From positions 1-64,000 of the forward strand of contig JAQEWB010000005.1 in assembly GCA_027694045.1 (NCBI GenBank): 64,000 nt of DNA. The letters run 5' to 3'. The stretch comes from Bacillaceae bacterium OF18-1A. Its GTDB lineage: Bacteria > Bacillota > Bacilli > Bacillales > Bacillaceae_G. Both the position numbers and the translations under genes were made by a program. The first letter of the stretch is position 1. The number at the start of each line of letters is the position of its first letter. The notes below the pieces were generated by a model, which worked only from the letters and a program-made list of their open reading frames with translations, did not search any database and had not been told where the DNA came from. This document shows, piece after piece, positions 18,779 through 28,058 of this stretch.

Positions 18779-20389
18779 ATGGCTTTGAAACTAAAAAAAT
18801 TAAAACTACAACCGAAAATTATATTAACCATTAGTACACTGATTCTTGCTGTGATTCTGTTAACGAGTTATTTATTTTACTACATATTATCTGAAACAGT
18901 AGAAGATCAAATTGGAAAAAGAGCGTTGTATGTTGCGAAAACAGTAGCTACTATACCAGAAATAGTAGATGCTTTTCAAAAGGAAAATCCATCTTCAATT
19001 ATTCAACCGATAGTTGAAAAAATTCGAATTGAAACGGGTGCAGATTTTATTGTAGTTGGAAATAAAGATGGCATTCGTTATGCACATCCTAAGCGAGATA
19101 GGATCGGAGAAGTAATGGTGGGGGGCGACAATAAAAAGGTATTACTAGAAGGGAAATCTTATATTTCAGAGGCTACTGGATCGTTAGGACCTTCATTAAG
19201 AGGGAAAGTTCCGATACGTAATCAAGATAATGAAATTATTGGAGTAGTATCTGTTGGATTTTCGATGGGAGATATTCAGCAAGCTGTAGAAGTGTATGGT
19301 AATCGTGTATTTTGGATTGCTATAGCTGGTTTATTACTTGGAATAATTGGTTCTATATATTTAGCTCGAAGCATAAAAAGATTGATGTTTTGGATGGAAC
19401 CAGAAGAAATTTCCTCCTTATATGAAGAGCATAGTACAGTGATTCAATCTGTACGCGAAGGAATTATTGTAATTGATAACAAAGGCAGGATTAGTATAGT
19501 TAATCAAGCCGCTTATGATATTCTTACGCTAGATAAAGAACAAAAAATTATTGGGGAACCTATTTTGAATGTAATTCCTAATTCTTCGATACTAGATGTA
19601 CTTCAAACTGGTGAAGAACAGCTGGATCGTCAATTGAATATAAAAGGGAAGGCCGTTATCGCTAACCGTCTACCTATTAAAGTGAATAATAAAGTAACTG
19701 GCGTTGTATCAAGTTTACGTTTGAAATCTGAAATGGATCAGTTAACAGCAGAATTGTCTCAGACGAAGCAATATACAGAGGCATTGCGAGCGCAAACGCA
19801 TGAATATAACAATTTGTTGTATACGCTTTCAGGTCTTATCCAGCTAGAATCGTATGAAGATGCTTTAGAGCTTATTCATAAAGAGACAGCGGTGTATCAA
19901 GATTTTGTTCAATTTATTATGAAGCGAATTCAAAATCCATGGCTAGGTGGAATTTTAATTGGATTTTATAATAGAGCACGAGAGTTGAAGATTGATTTTA
20001 TGTTAGATCGAGAAAGTAGTTTGGAAAAATTAAGTCCACATATTGAGAGGAATTACGTCGTTTCCATTCTAGGGAATTTAATTACGAATGCATTCGAAGC
20101 AATAGAAAGAAATCAAGAGAATGATAAGAAGGTAAGAATGTTTGTAACTGATATGGGAGAAGAAATATTAATTGAAGTGGAAGATTCAGGACAAGGAATC
20201 CATGATGAAATAATTACTAGCATATTCTATAAAGGTTTTTCGACGAAAGAAGGAGAAAAACGAGGATATGGATTAGCAAAGGTGAAAGAGTTAGTAGAAG
20301 ATTTAAATGGAAGTATTGCAATTGAAAAAGGGGATTTAGGTGGTGCATTATTCATTATTGCATTACCGAAAGAGAGAGGCGAATTGTAA
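18779..20389 (+). CDS. citS: CitS/DcuS-type sensor histidine kinase, 536 aa
   Basis: Sensor for a di- or tricarboxylate. Membrane segments near residues 13-33 and 178-198 flank a PAS-like sensor domain (IETGADFIVVGNKDGIRYAHP) seen in CitA/DcuS proteins. A cytoplasmic PAS domain follows, then the kinase with its His in AQTHEYNNLLYTLSGL (about residue 341) and the ATPase G boxes DSGQGI and KRGYGLAKV. The ATG has AGGGGA touching it; a TTG two codons on (18785) is better spaced and may be the real start. It overlaps citT by one base, and the citM-type transporter beside it suggests citrate. Confidence 0.88.
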   Translation: MALKLKKLKLQPKIILTISTLILAVILLTSYLFYYILSETVEDQIGKRALYVAKTVATIPEIVDAFQKENPSSIIQPIVEKIRIETGADFIVVGNKDGIRYAHPKRDRIGEVMVGGDNKKVLLEGKSYISEATGSLGPSLRGKVPIRNQDNEIIGVVSVGFSMGDIQQAVEVYGNRVFWIAIAGLLLGIIGSIYLARSIKRLMFWMEPEEISSLYEEHSTVIQSVREGIIVIDNKGRISIVNQAAYDILTLDKEQKIIGEPILNVIPNSSILDVLQTGEEQLDRQLNIKGKAVIANRLPIKVNNKVTGVVSSLRLKSEMDQLTAELSQTKQYTEALRAQTHEYNNLLYTLSGLIQLESYEDALELIHKETAVYQDFVQFIMKRIQNPWLGGILIGFYNRARELKIDFMLDRESSLEKLSPHIERNYVVSILGNLITNAFEAIERNQENDKKVRMFVTDMGEEILIEVEDSGQGIHDEIITSIFYKGFSTKEGEKRGYGLAKVKELVEDLNGSIAIEKGDLGGALFIIALPKERGEL

Positions 20390-21081
20390 TGGGTGAGGAG
20401 ATTGAAGTATTAATTGTAGAAGATGATATTCGAATTGCGGATATTCATCGTCGCTTTACTGAAAAAATTGAAGGTTTTAAAGTAATTGGAACAGCAACAA
20501 CAGGGGAACAAGCAAAGGAATGGCTCGAGCTCGTGAAGCCACAACTTGTTTTGTTGGACGTATATTTACCTGATATGCAAGGAACGGAGCTTGTCACATT
20601 TATTAGGCATAATTTACATGATACAGATATTATTATGATTACAGCTGCATCGGAAACAGATGTTGTAAGGCACGCTTTACGTGGTGGAGTAACTGATTAT
20701 ATCGTAAAACCACTTATGTTTGATCGATTTAAAGCAAGTTTGGAAAGTTACCAAAAAAAGATTTGGCATTTAAAGAAAAACAATCAATTATCTACAGAAC
20801 AGATTGAACACTTATGGTCTCAAAGAGGTGTGCAAGGAAATACAATTGAATATGCTCCGAAAGGAATAGATCCTTTAACTTTAGCGAAAATAAACAAGCA
20901 CATGTTAACAGTTAATGAAGATGGAATTACAGCAGAAGCGTTAAGCTCAATGGTTGGGGTAAGTCGATCTACAGCAAGACGCTATTTAGAGTATTTAATA
21001 TCAGGAAAGAAAGTACATGCGGAGCTTACATATGGAAGTGTAGGGAGACCAGAAAGAAGGTATTTTCTTATTTCTTCATAA
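20389..21081 (+). CDS. citT: CitT/DcuR-type response regulator, 230 aa
   Basis: Partner of the kinase just before it. Receiver domain (1-120) with acidic pocket EDD, phospho-Asp in LLDVYLPD (about residue 57) and the Lys in IVKPL. The C-terminal half carries a helix-turn-helix (SMVGVSRSTARRYLEYL) of the CitB/DcuR kind. The start ATG overlaps the stop of the kinase gene (TAATG). Expected target: the citM gene that is read convergently to it. Confidence 0.88.
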   Translation: MGEEIEVLIVEDDIRIADIHRRFTEKIEGFKVIGTATTGEQAKEWLELVKPQLVLLDVYLPDMQGTELVTFIRHNLHDTDIIMITAASETDVVRHALRGGVTDYIVKPLMFDRFKASLESYQKKIWHLKKNNQLSTEQIEHLWSQRGVQGNTIEYAPKGIDPLTLAKINKHMLTVNEDGITAEALSSMVGVSRSTARRYLEYLISGKKVHAELTYGSVGRPERRYFLISS

Positions 21082-21083
21082 TA

Positions 21084-21123
21084 AAAAAACAGTAGAAGAT
21101 TACAGCTCTTCTACTGTTTTTTT
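21084..21123. terminator. two-way terminator between citT and citM
   Basis: Stem AAAAAACAGTAGAAGA with its complement, A-run on one side and T-run on the other. Confidence 0.9.
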
Positions 21124-21126
21124 GTT

Positions 21127-22432
21127 TTATATTGGAATAATCCCAATTACAATTCCAGTAATCAACATCACCATTGTCGTTCCAACAGCCCAAAGTAATG
21201 TAAAACGTTGATGTTCACCAAAATCAACTTTTGCCATCCCGACTAATAAATAAGTGGATGCGACAAGAGGGCTTAATAAGTGAACAGGTTGCCCGAGTAA
21301 GGAAGCTCGTCCCATTTCAGCTGCACTAATTCCGTAAGTGGCAGCAGCTTTCGTTAAAATAGGTAATACACCGAAGTAAAATGCATCATTAGACATAAAA
21401 AATGTGAAAGGCATACTAAGAAGAGCTGTAATAATTGGCAATTGTGGTCCTAGTGCATCTGGTATAAGAGTTACTACACTTTGAGCCATTGCATCTACCA
21501 TTTTTGTTCCAGATAAAATACCAGTAAAAATTCCAGCAGCAAATACGAGAGAAACGACTGCTAATACATTTCCAGCGTGAGAAGCAATGCGTTCTTTCTG
21601 TTGCTCTAAGTTCGGATAGTTAATCATAACAGCAATAGCAAAAGAGACTGTAAATAAAACAGGTAATGGCATAACTTCTAGTATGAGACAGACAAGTAAG
21701 GTAGCAGTTAATAAAAAGTTAATCCATAGAAGTTTAGGGCGCTTATGAACAGCAGCTTCTACTGTTGCAGCTTGCTCATCCATCGTTTGTATTTGTTTTA
21801 AATATTGTACATCCATAATGCCTAAACGTTTTCTCTCCTTTTTTCCAAGATAGTAAGCAACGAAAACTACCCAAAGTGCACCAGCAATCATTCCTGGTAT
21901 AAGTGGTGTAAAGAGCTCTGATGCGTCTAGTCCAAGTGCACTCATAACACGAGCTGTCGGTCCACCCCAAGGCGTAAGATTTGTTACACCAGCCCCCTAA
22001 CATAACAATCCCAGCTAATATAAGTGGATTCATTCCAAGACGTTTATATAGTGGATACATTGCGGAAACAGTAATCATATACGTCGTTGTTCCATCCCCA
22101 TCTAATGAAACGATAATAGTAAGAATAGCTGTACCAACAACGATTTTTAAAGGGTCACCTTTTACAAAATTTAAAATTTTGCTAATGACAGGATCGAATA
22201 AACCGCTATCAATCATAATTCCAAAATATAAAATAGCAAACATAAGCATAATACCAGTAGGTGCTAATTTTTGAATCCCCTCTAGCATCATAGGCCCCAT
22301 ATTGGCATAGAAGCCGCCAATTAATGCAAAAAGACTCGGGATTAATATTAATGCTACTAACGCTGACATACGTTTCGTCATAATTAAAAACATAAAAACA
22401 ACTACCATTGCGAATCCAAGTAAAGCTAACAT
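21127..22432 (-). pseudogene. citM: CitM-type citrate/Mg symporter, broken by a +1 frameshift
   Basis: The two overlapping minus-strand frames together make one CitMHS transporter of about 434 residues with 11-12 membrane segments. The first frame reads MLALLGFAMVVVFMFLIMTK to AGIVMLGG and then goes astray; the second picks up at MSALGLDASELFTPL. Between them, at 21993-21997, the coding strand has five G where four would give the in-frame AGVTNLTPWGGPTARV and restore the reading frame. GGAGGGGGAG precedes the ATG. So it is either a recent inactivating slip in a homopolymer or a sequencing error. Both ends are intact. Confidence 0.88.
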
Positions 22433-22454
22433 GTAATCTCCCCCTCCAAAAAAA

Positions 22455-22468
22455 TGATTACGCTTTCA
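22455..22468 (-). promoter_or_regulatory. cre site (CcpA) before citM
   Basis: Read on the minus strand: TGAAAGCGTAATCA, one mismatch from TGWAANCGNTNWCA. It lies about 25 bases before the citM start, fitting glucose repression of citrate uptake. Confidence 0.6.
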
Positions 22469-22688
22469 AAATAAAATAAAAATTCAGAAAAAAGTTTTTT
22501 TGTTTATCATAAAAGCATTTATTCAGACGGTAAATAATTTGAAAAATAACATCATTAGAAGCATAATTTTTATTTTGATCATTTTGTTCACGAAGGTAAT
22601 TTGAATTTTTAAAAAGATAAAATCCTGTATACAAGAATGGTAGAATAAGGTGAAAATAGCGAAGCGTGAAGTAGGGAGTAGATTTTGA

Positions 22689-22943
22689 GTGGAAACGAGA
22701 ATAGAAGAAATTTATAGTTCATGTAAAGGAAAAGTAGAGGAGATATTTATTAATGAATCTTCTTACGTATATGAATGGGAAAAATTAATGATGATCCGAA
22801 AACACAATGGTGAACTTGAAAAAATTGGGGTTGGAATTAGTGGGAATATAAGATTAGTAAATGTAGAAGTTGGGCAGGAAATTGATACGGATACATTATT
22901 AATTAAGTTAGAAGATGATTTATTAATTACTGGTTGTGAATGA
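22689..22943 (+). CDS. small lipoyl/biotinyl-fold-like protein, 84 aa
   Basis: The pattern of two half-motifs (CKGKVEEIFINESSYVYEW and ISGNIRLVNVEVGQEIDTD) resembles the beta hammerhead of biotin or lipoyl carrier domains. The usual acceptor Lys in an MKM-type hairpin is missing, so modification is unlikely. Function unknown. The start is GTG at 22689 with AGGGAG about ten bases before it. It stands alone between the citM promoter and nosL. Confidence 0.65.
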   Translation: METRIEEIYSSCKGKVEEIFINESSYVYEWEKLMMIRKHNGELEKIGVGISGNIRLVNVEVGQEIDTDTLLIKLEDDLLITGCE

Positions 22944-23077
22944 TGAGAGATGTGTAGAAGTAACTGCACATCTCTTTTGTTTTATATATTACAAAAAACA
23001 CAACGTTTTTTCACAAATCTCACACAAGTTTTTGATATTCTCCTTGTGGAGTATACGGTTTTTAGGGAGGGGTAGTA

Positions 23078-23581
23078 GTGAGAGTAAAAGATGTCGTACT
23101 TGCTATATGTTTATGCTTCATATTTACAGTAGTGGGGTGTGGAAAAAAAGAAACAACAGTTGTTGCCATTGATGAGAAACGTGATAAGTGTGATGTGTGT
23201 CAAATAGGAGTAATGGATAATCAATTTGCAACAGAAATCATTTTAGAAAATGGAAAAGCGTTAAAGTTCGATGATATTGGTTGTATGTATAAATGGATGG
23301 AGATTAATCCAGATGAAAAGACGAAAGAAAAATTTGTTCGAGATTATAGTTCAAAAGATTGGATTCCACTAGAGGAAGCATCTTATGTATATGATAAAAC
23401 AATAACGACACCGATGGCTTACAATGTAATTTCTTTCAAAGATAAAAAAGATGCGAAAAGTTTTGTAGCTAACTACCAAGGGAAAGTACTTTCGTATAAA
23501 GAACTGTCAGAGCATAAATGGGAAATGAATAAAGAGATGATGGGGAACCCGAAAACAGGGAATCACGGTGGGCATCATTAA
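23078..23581 (+). CDS. nosL: NosL-family copper-binding lipoprotein, 167 aa
   Basis: Signal peptide with lipobox VVGC (Cys about residue 22). Mature domain holds CDVCQIGVMDNQFATEI, with Cys and Met of the NosL metal site, and ends in a His-rich tail (GNHGGHH). NosL proteins carry copper(I) to nitrous oxide reductase, but no nos genes are here, so a more general copper-handling role is likely. GTG start at 23078, with GGGAGGGG upstream. Confidence 0.85.
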   Translation: MRVKDVVLAICLCFIFTVVGCGKKETTVVAIDEKRDKCDVCQIGVMDNQFATEIILENGKALKFDDIGCMYKWMEINPDEKTKEKFVRDYSSKDWIPLEEASYVYDKTITTPMAYNVISFKDKKDAKSFVANYQGKVLSYKELSEHKWEMNKEMMGNPKTGNHGGHH

Positions 23582-23590
23582 TAAGCGATT

Positions 23591-23617
23591 AAAGACAACT
23601 ATATAAGTTGTCTTTTT
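23591..23617 (+). terminator. terminator after nosL
   Basis: Stem AAAGACAACT/AGTTGTCTTT followed by TTC. Confidence 0.85.
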
Positions 23618-23950
23618 CTATTACTGCGAGATGAAAATAAGAGGAGAAAAGGTGTAAAATAATTAAAAGAACGGTTACAATGGAATATAGTAACCTAAAG
23701 CAACTATGTGTATGCTTTTTTGAAATGTATACAAATGCGGCAAAAACGTGCTAAACTAATTGTTTCATAATGTTAATAATGAGGCCATCAGGCATATCAT
23801 TGCAATAGGTTGAAAAATATCATATAAGTTTAAGATAGTCCGATTAAAGAAGGAATATAAAGAGCTTATGGATAAATGTATGTAAGAAGAATTAATGTAT
23901 GTGATGGAGGAATGGTTAAGAAAACATTATCTTTCATAGGAGCTGTAGTT

Positions 23951-24742
23951 GTGAGAAAACAAAAACTTTTATTATGCATGTTATTAGGACTTTTAATGAT
24001 GGTAGCGGCTTGTGATAAGCAAGAAGAGCCAGAATCAAAACCAGTTCATGTGAAAAACGAAAAGAAAAAAGAGAAGCATAAAGAACAGGAAGAATCTAAA
24101 GAAGAAAAAAGTATAAATTTACTGGACAAACAGTTGCTACTTTCTGCAACGCTTGGAGATACAGAAACAGCTATGAAGTTGATTCAAGATGGAGCGAATA
24201 TAAATGTAGAAGGTGACAACGGAGAAACACCTATCCTTGCGGCAACATATCAAAATCATGTAGAGACTGTTAAAGCGTTAATTGATGCTGGTGCTAATCT
24301 TGAAATTAAAGATGAGAAACAAAGCAATCCATTCCTTTATGCAAGTAGAGAAGGATATACGGATATTGTAAAACTATTAATTAATGCCGGAGTTAATACG
24401 AAAGAAACTACTAAATCAGGTGGAACAGCACTCATTTCTGCATCTGAGCGTGGTCATGTAGAGATTGTTAAAGAATTATTAGAGCATACGGATATTGATG
24501 TGAATTATAAAAATGAACGTGGCGGTACAGCATTATTAGATGCAATTGTATTAGGGAATGGTAGCGAAAACCATAAGAAAATAATTCAAATGCTTATCGA
24601 TCATGGTGCAGATGTAAATATCGCTAATAAGGAAAATATTACGCCATTGCAATGTGCTGAAAAAAGAGGTTTTAAAGATATTGCAAATATGTTGAGGGTA
24701 GCAGGAGCGAACGAAGTAGTGCAACCAGAACCAATGCATTAA
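23951..24742 (+). CDS. ankyrin-repeat lipoprotein, 263 aa
   Basis: A signal peptide with lipobox MVAAC (Cys about residue 21), a Lys/Glu-rich linker, and about five ankyrin repeats (NGETPILAATYQNHVETVKALIDAGAN is cut here to GETPILAATYQNHVETVKAL; others GYTDIVKLLINAGVN, GHVEIVKELLEH). Anchored on the outer membrane face, it likely binds a protein partner. The GTG at 23951 follows AGGAGC and gives a classic lipoprotein leader; the open frame extends 25 codons further but that would spoil the signal peptide. Confidence 0.85.
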   Translation: MRKQKLLLCMLLGLLMMVAACDKQEEPESKPVHVKNEKKKEKHKEQEESKEEKSINLLDKQLLLSATLGDTETAMKLIQDGANINVEGDNGETPILAATYQNHVETVKALIDAGANLEIKDEKQSNPFLYASREGYTDIVKLLINAGVNTKETTKSGGTALISASERGHVEIVKELLEHTDIDVNYKNERGGTALLDAIVLGNGSENHKKIIQMLIDHGADVNIANKENITPLQCAEKRGFKDIANMLRVAGANEVVQPEPMH

Positions 24743-25085
24743 AAAGACGAAGAAATAATCCCATTTAGATAGACAGAATGAAAAAGTCATTTACTATGAT
24801 GGATTCAGTAATGTGTATTTGAATGGGATTTTTGTTGGAGATTATGAAATAAAGTCGTACCTTTAAAAGGATACGACTTTATTTATAGGGAGATAAGGTA
24901 AATCTTATTTCTTTCAATTTTTTATTAAGCAAAATTTAAGGAAGAGCTTTTATAATCAATTTTAAAAACTTTATATTAAGAAAAAATGTAGAAAGAACGA
25001 ACTAAAAATACGATTATATTCTTTTGTTTGGAAAACAAACATGTAATTATAAATAGAATTGAACGATATGGTGGAAGGTGAGAAT
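24743..25085. other. intergenic stretch with a possible gene remnant
   Basis: After the ankyrin gene, 24790-24861 reads in one frame as VIYYDGFSNVYLNGIFVGD and then EIKSYL and a stop, protein-like but without a start codon. AATCCCATT (24757 on) pairs with AATGGGATT near 24830. The strong hairpin at 24848-24886 follows. 24890-25085 is AT-rich promoter-type DNA for the response regulator. Confidence 0.35.
24848..24886. terminator. two-way terminator
   Basis: Stem AAATAAAGTCGTA/TACGACTTTATTT with inner CCTTT/AAAGG-type pairing. Confidence 0.75.
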
Positions 25086-25757
25086 ATGCGTTTACTCGTA
25101 GTAGAAGATAATGCTTCGTTATTAGAGTCTATCGTCCAAATTTTGCGCGATGAATTTGAAGTAGATACAGCGTTGAATGGAGAAGATGGATTGTTTTTAG
25201 CGCTGCAAAATATATATGATGCAATTTTACTTGATGTGATGATGCCAGAAATGGATGGTTTTGAAGTAATTCAAAAAATACGTGATGAAAAGATTGAAAC
25301 ACCAGTCCTGTTTTTAACAGCGAGAGATTCTTTAGAAGATCGAGTGAAAGGCTTGGACTTTGGTGGAGATGACTATATCGTTAAGCCATTTCAGGCCCCT
25401 GAATTAAAAGCGAGGATTCGTGCTTTACTACGTAGAAGTGGAAGTTTAACAACACAGCAAACGATTCGCTATAAAGGGATTGAATTGTTCGGAAAAGATA
25501 AAGACGTTCAAGTAGATGGACGAGCAATGAAGCTTACATTAAAACAGTATGAACTTTTAGAGTATCTCATCCAAAATAGCGGAAAGATTTTAATGCGTGA
25601 ACAAATTTTTGATCGTGTTTGGGGATTTGATTCGGATACGACAGTTGCGATTGTAGAAGTGTACGTACACCATTTACGTAAAAAATTAGAGCCATTCAGT
25701 TATCAGAAAGATATTCAAACTGTTCGTGGTATTGGATATATATTAAAAGAACAATGA
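25086..25757 (+). CDS. OmpR-family response regulator, 223 aa
   Basis: Receiver domain with ED pocket, phospho-Asp in ILLDVMMPEMDG (about residue 51) and Lys in IVKPF; winged-helix domain after residue 125 (MKLTLKQYELLEYL, REQIFDRVWGF, VRGIGYIL). The ATG at 25086 follows AAGGTGAG; the open frame runs nine codons further but lacks a ribosome-binding site. Overlaps the kinase gene by four bases (ATGA). Confidence 0.93.
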   Translation: MRLLVVEDNASLLESIVQILRDEFEVDTALNGEDGLFLALQNIYDAILLDVMMPEMDGFEVIQKIRDEKIETPVLFLTARDSLEDRVKGLDFGGDDYIVKPFQAPELKARIRALLRRSGSLTTQQTIRYKGIELFGKDKDVQVDGRAMKLTLKQYELLEYLIQNSGKILMREQIFDRVWGFDSDTTVAIVEVYVHHLRKKLEPFSYQKDIQTVRGIGYILKEQ

Positions 25758-27025
25758 AAAAAGGAAGTATGTTTCAAAAAACACGTATTCGTCTAACTAT
25801 ATTAAATTCGCTAGTATTTATTATATTAATTGGGGTGTTAGGAAGTTTAGTGTATTCATATACATCTAATGAAATTTATAAGGGGATAGATCAATCAATA
25901 AAGGACTTTATTATAAAGATAACGAGAGAAAAACCACTAGGACCTCCACGATTTGAGCTGGGTAAAGAATTACGTATAGGGGATTCAAAAGCTTTTTACT
26001 TACTATGGGATGAAAGGAAGCAATTGCAAGAGATTGATCCGAGAGCTCGAGATCTTAGTTTTCTGGAAGAAAACAAAATAAAGCTATTCCCCAAAAAAAT
26101 TGGAGACTTCTACGATATAGAAATAAAAGGGAAAAGTTTTAGAACCGTGGCAGTCAAAGAAACTACACGTTCAGGAGAGAATGTTACATTTCAAATATTA
26201 CGTGAAATTACGACTGAAACAGAAGTACTGCATACGTTGCTTTTAATTCTTGTGATTGGCTGTAGTATAGGAAGTCTATGCGCAATAGGAATCGGCTTTT
26301 TCCTAGCCGGTAGGGCACTTGTACCTATTCAAAATTCGTGGGAGAAACAGCAACAGTTCGTGTCTGATGCATCGCATGAATTAAGGACACCGCTTGCGGT
26401 TATTCAATCAAAAACAGATGTGTTATTCCAGTCGCCATCCGCTACGATAGAAGAAAAAGCGATGGATATTTCTACAATTTCAAAAGAATGTAGGCGATTA
26501 TCGAAACTAGTTAGTAACTTGTTGTTGTTAGCACGTTCGGACTCTAATCAGATTGAGATGGATAAGAAAATATTTGAACTTGATAAATTGTTGGAAGAAA
26601 TCGTAGATCCATATAAAGAAATTGCCTCTTATCAAGAAAAAGAGATGATATTAAAAGTAGAACGGGACATATCATTTATGGGAGATAGAGAGAGAATCCA
26701 TCAAATGATGGTCATATTGTTAGATAATGCGATGAAGTATACGAATGAAGGTGGTCACATTCAAATTGATTGTACGCAAACGAGCACTTCAATTCGCATA
26801 CGGGTGAAGGATAATGGAATAGGAGTTAAAGAAGAAGATATTCCGAAATTATTTGATCGCTTTTATCAAGGAGATAAAGCAAGAAGTACGTCAGAAGGAG
26901 CAGGATTAGGCCTTTCAATCGCCAATTGGATTGTAGAAAAGCATTATGGGAAGATAGTAGTAGAGAGCGAATGGGGAGAGGGCACTTGCTTTGAGGTGAT
27001 TTTTCCTAAAAACCAAAAAATATAA
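25754..27025 (+). CDS. sensor histidine kinase, 423 aa
   Basis: Two membrane segments (about residues 14-36 and 160-182) with a 120-residue outer domain of unknown ligand. A short HAMP-like link, then the H-box VSDASHELRTPLAV, N-box LLDNAMKYT, and G boxes DNGIGV and GAGLGLSI. Start ATG lies in the end of the regulator gene, so the two are translated together. The next genes downstream are a secreted repeat protein and a peptidase, the likely outputs. Confidence 0.92.
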   Translation: MKKGSMFQKTRIRLTILNSLVFIILIGVLGSLVYSYTSNEIYKGIDQSIKDFIIKITREKPLGPPRFELGKELRIGDSKAFYLLWDERKQLQEIDPRARDLSFLEENKIKLFPKKIGDFYDIEIKGKSFRTVAVKETTRSGENVTFQILREITTETEVLHTLLLILVIGCSIGSLCAIGIGFFLAGRALVPIQNSWEKQQQFVSDASHELRTPLAVIQSKTDVLFQSPSATIEEKAMDISTISKECRRLSKLVSNLLLLARSDSNQIEMDKKIFELDKLLEEIVDPYKEIASYQEKEMILKVERDISFMGDRERIHQMMVILLDNAMKYTNEGGHIQIDCTQTSTSIRIRVKDNGIGVKEEDIPKLFDRFYQGDKARSTSEGAGLGLSIANWIVEKHYGKIVVESEWGEGTCFEVIFPKNQKI

Positions 27026-27030
27026 GTGAG

Positions 27031-27066
27031 AAGACGATCTTGTTTTTACAAGGTCGTCTTTTTTTA
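27031..27066 (+). terminator. terminator after the two-component genes
   Basis: Stem AAGACGATCTTG/CAAGGTCGTCTT, then T7. Confidence 0.88.
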
Positions 27067-27229
27067 AGGGAAAGTTAAGAAATAATTTATACCATATATT
27101 ACATGAAGAAAGTTCGTCCATACAGTAGTAGTTATAAAGGTTTATTTGAGCGGGTTATACCAATTATGTATAGTATTAAAAAATTTATGGGAATGATGGA
27201 AAATAACGTGTGAGAAGGAGGAAGTAAAC

Positions 27230-28051
27230 TTGAAAAAGAAAATGCTAACGGTATTCACTATTGGAGTAATGAGTTTAAGTATATTAGGGGGTGCCTCTCC
27301 TTCTGAAGCACAAAAAGGCAAGAAAGATTACACGCAGCGAAGTAAAGAACAACTAAACAATGGAAAGATACATGAGGTGCATACAGAAGAAAAGGCAGAG
27401 AAATTAGGCATTGATACGGAAGGGAAAGAGCAAATTACGCTAGAAAAAGAAATTCATGAAACAGAAGTAGGCAGAGAAGCAGAGCAGTTAGGTATTTCGA
27501 TTGAAGGAAAAGATGCGGGAAGTCTTTCAGAAGAAATCTATGAAAAAAAGGTGAGGCAAGAAGCGTTAAACTTAGGCATATCTATAGATAATGCATCTAT
27601 TGTGGATTTAATAAGTCAAATTAATGTAATCAAAATTAATAACGAAGCAAATAAATTAGGGATTTCGACGGAAGGAAAAGAGATAGAAGACATTGAGGAG
27701 GAAATCTATGGAACGAAAGTAAGAGAAGAAGCGGAACAGTTAGGTATTTCTCAAAAAGGAAAGGAAATAGAAAAGTTAGCACAAGAAGTGTACGAACAAA
27801 AAATACAGGGTGAAGCGGAAAAATATCATATTGATTTGTATGGTAAAGATATATATCAAGTATTAAAAGAAATTAATGAACAAAAAGTGATACAAATGGC
27901 AGATGAGCTTCATATGGACAAAACGAATATGAACATTCAAAAATTAGCAGAAAAAATAAAAAAAGATCAACCTGAAAAAGGAAAAGAACTAAATTTTGTA
28001 CCGGTAATTCGCACGGATGCTGACGCGTTTTATTCTTATTTAACGAACTAA
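27230..28051 (+). CDS. secreted protein of seven 28-residue repeats, 273 aa
   Basis: A signal peptide (residues 1 to about 27, A-S-P-S-E-A-Q cleavage region) and then seven back-to-back repeats of exactly 28 residues from 55 to 250. The core pattern is EAxxLGIsxxGKxixxLxxEIyexKVxx; copies 1, 2, 4 and 5 are closest, 3, 6 and 7 more worn. The repeats are acidic and helical. The C-terminal 20 residues (NFVPVIRTDADAFYSYL) differ. Start is TTG at 27230 after AAGGAGG. Seven bases separate it from the peptidase gene. Role unknown; surface helical spacer or inhibitor-like. Confidence 0.85.
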   Translation: MKKKMLTVFTIGVMSLSILGGASPSEAQKGKKDYTQRSKEQLNNGKIHEVHTEEKAEKLGIDTEGKEQITLEKEIHETEVGREAEQLGISIEGKDAGSLSEEIYEKKVRQEALNLGISIDNASIVDLISQINVIKINNEANKLGISTEGKEIEDIEEEIYGTKVREEAEQLGISQKGKEIEKLAQEVYEQKIQGEAEKYHIDLYGKDIYQVLKEINEQKVIQMADELHMDKTNMNIQKLAEKIKKDQPEKGKELNFVPVIRTDADAFYSYLTN

Positions 28052-28058
28052 GAAGGGC

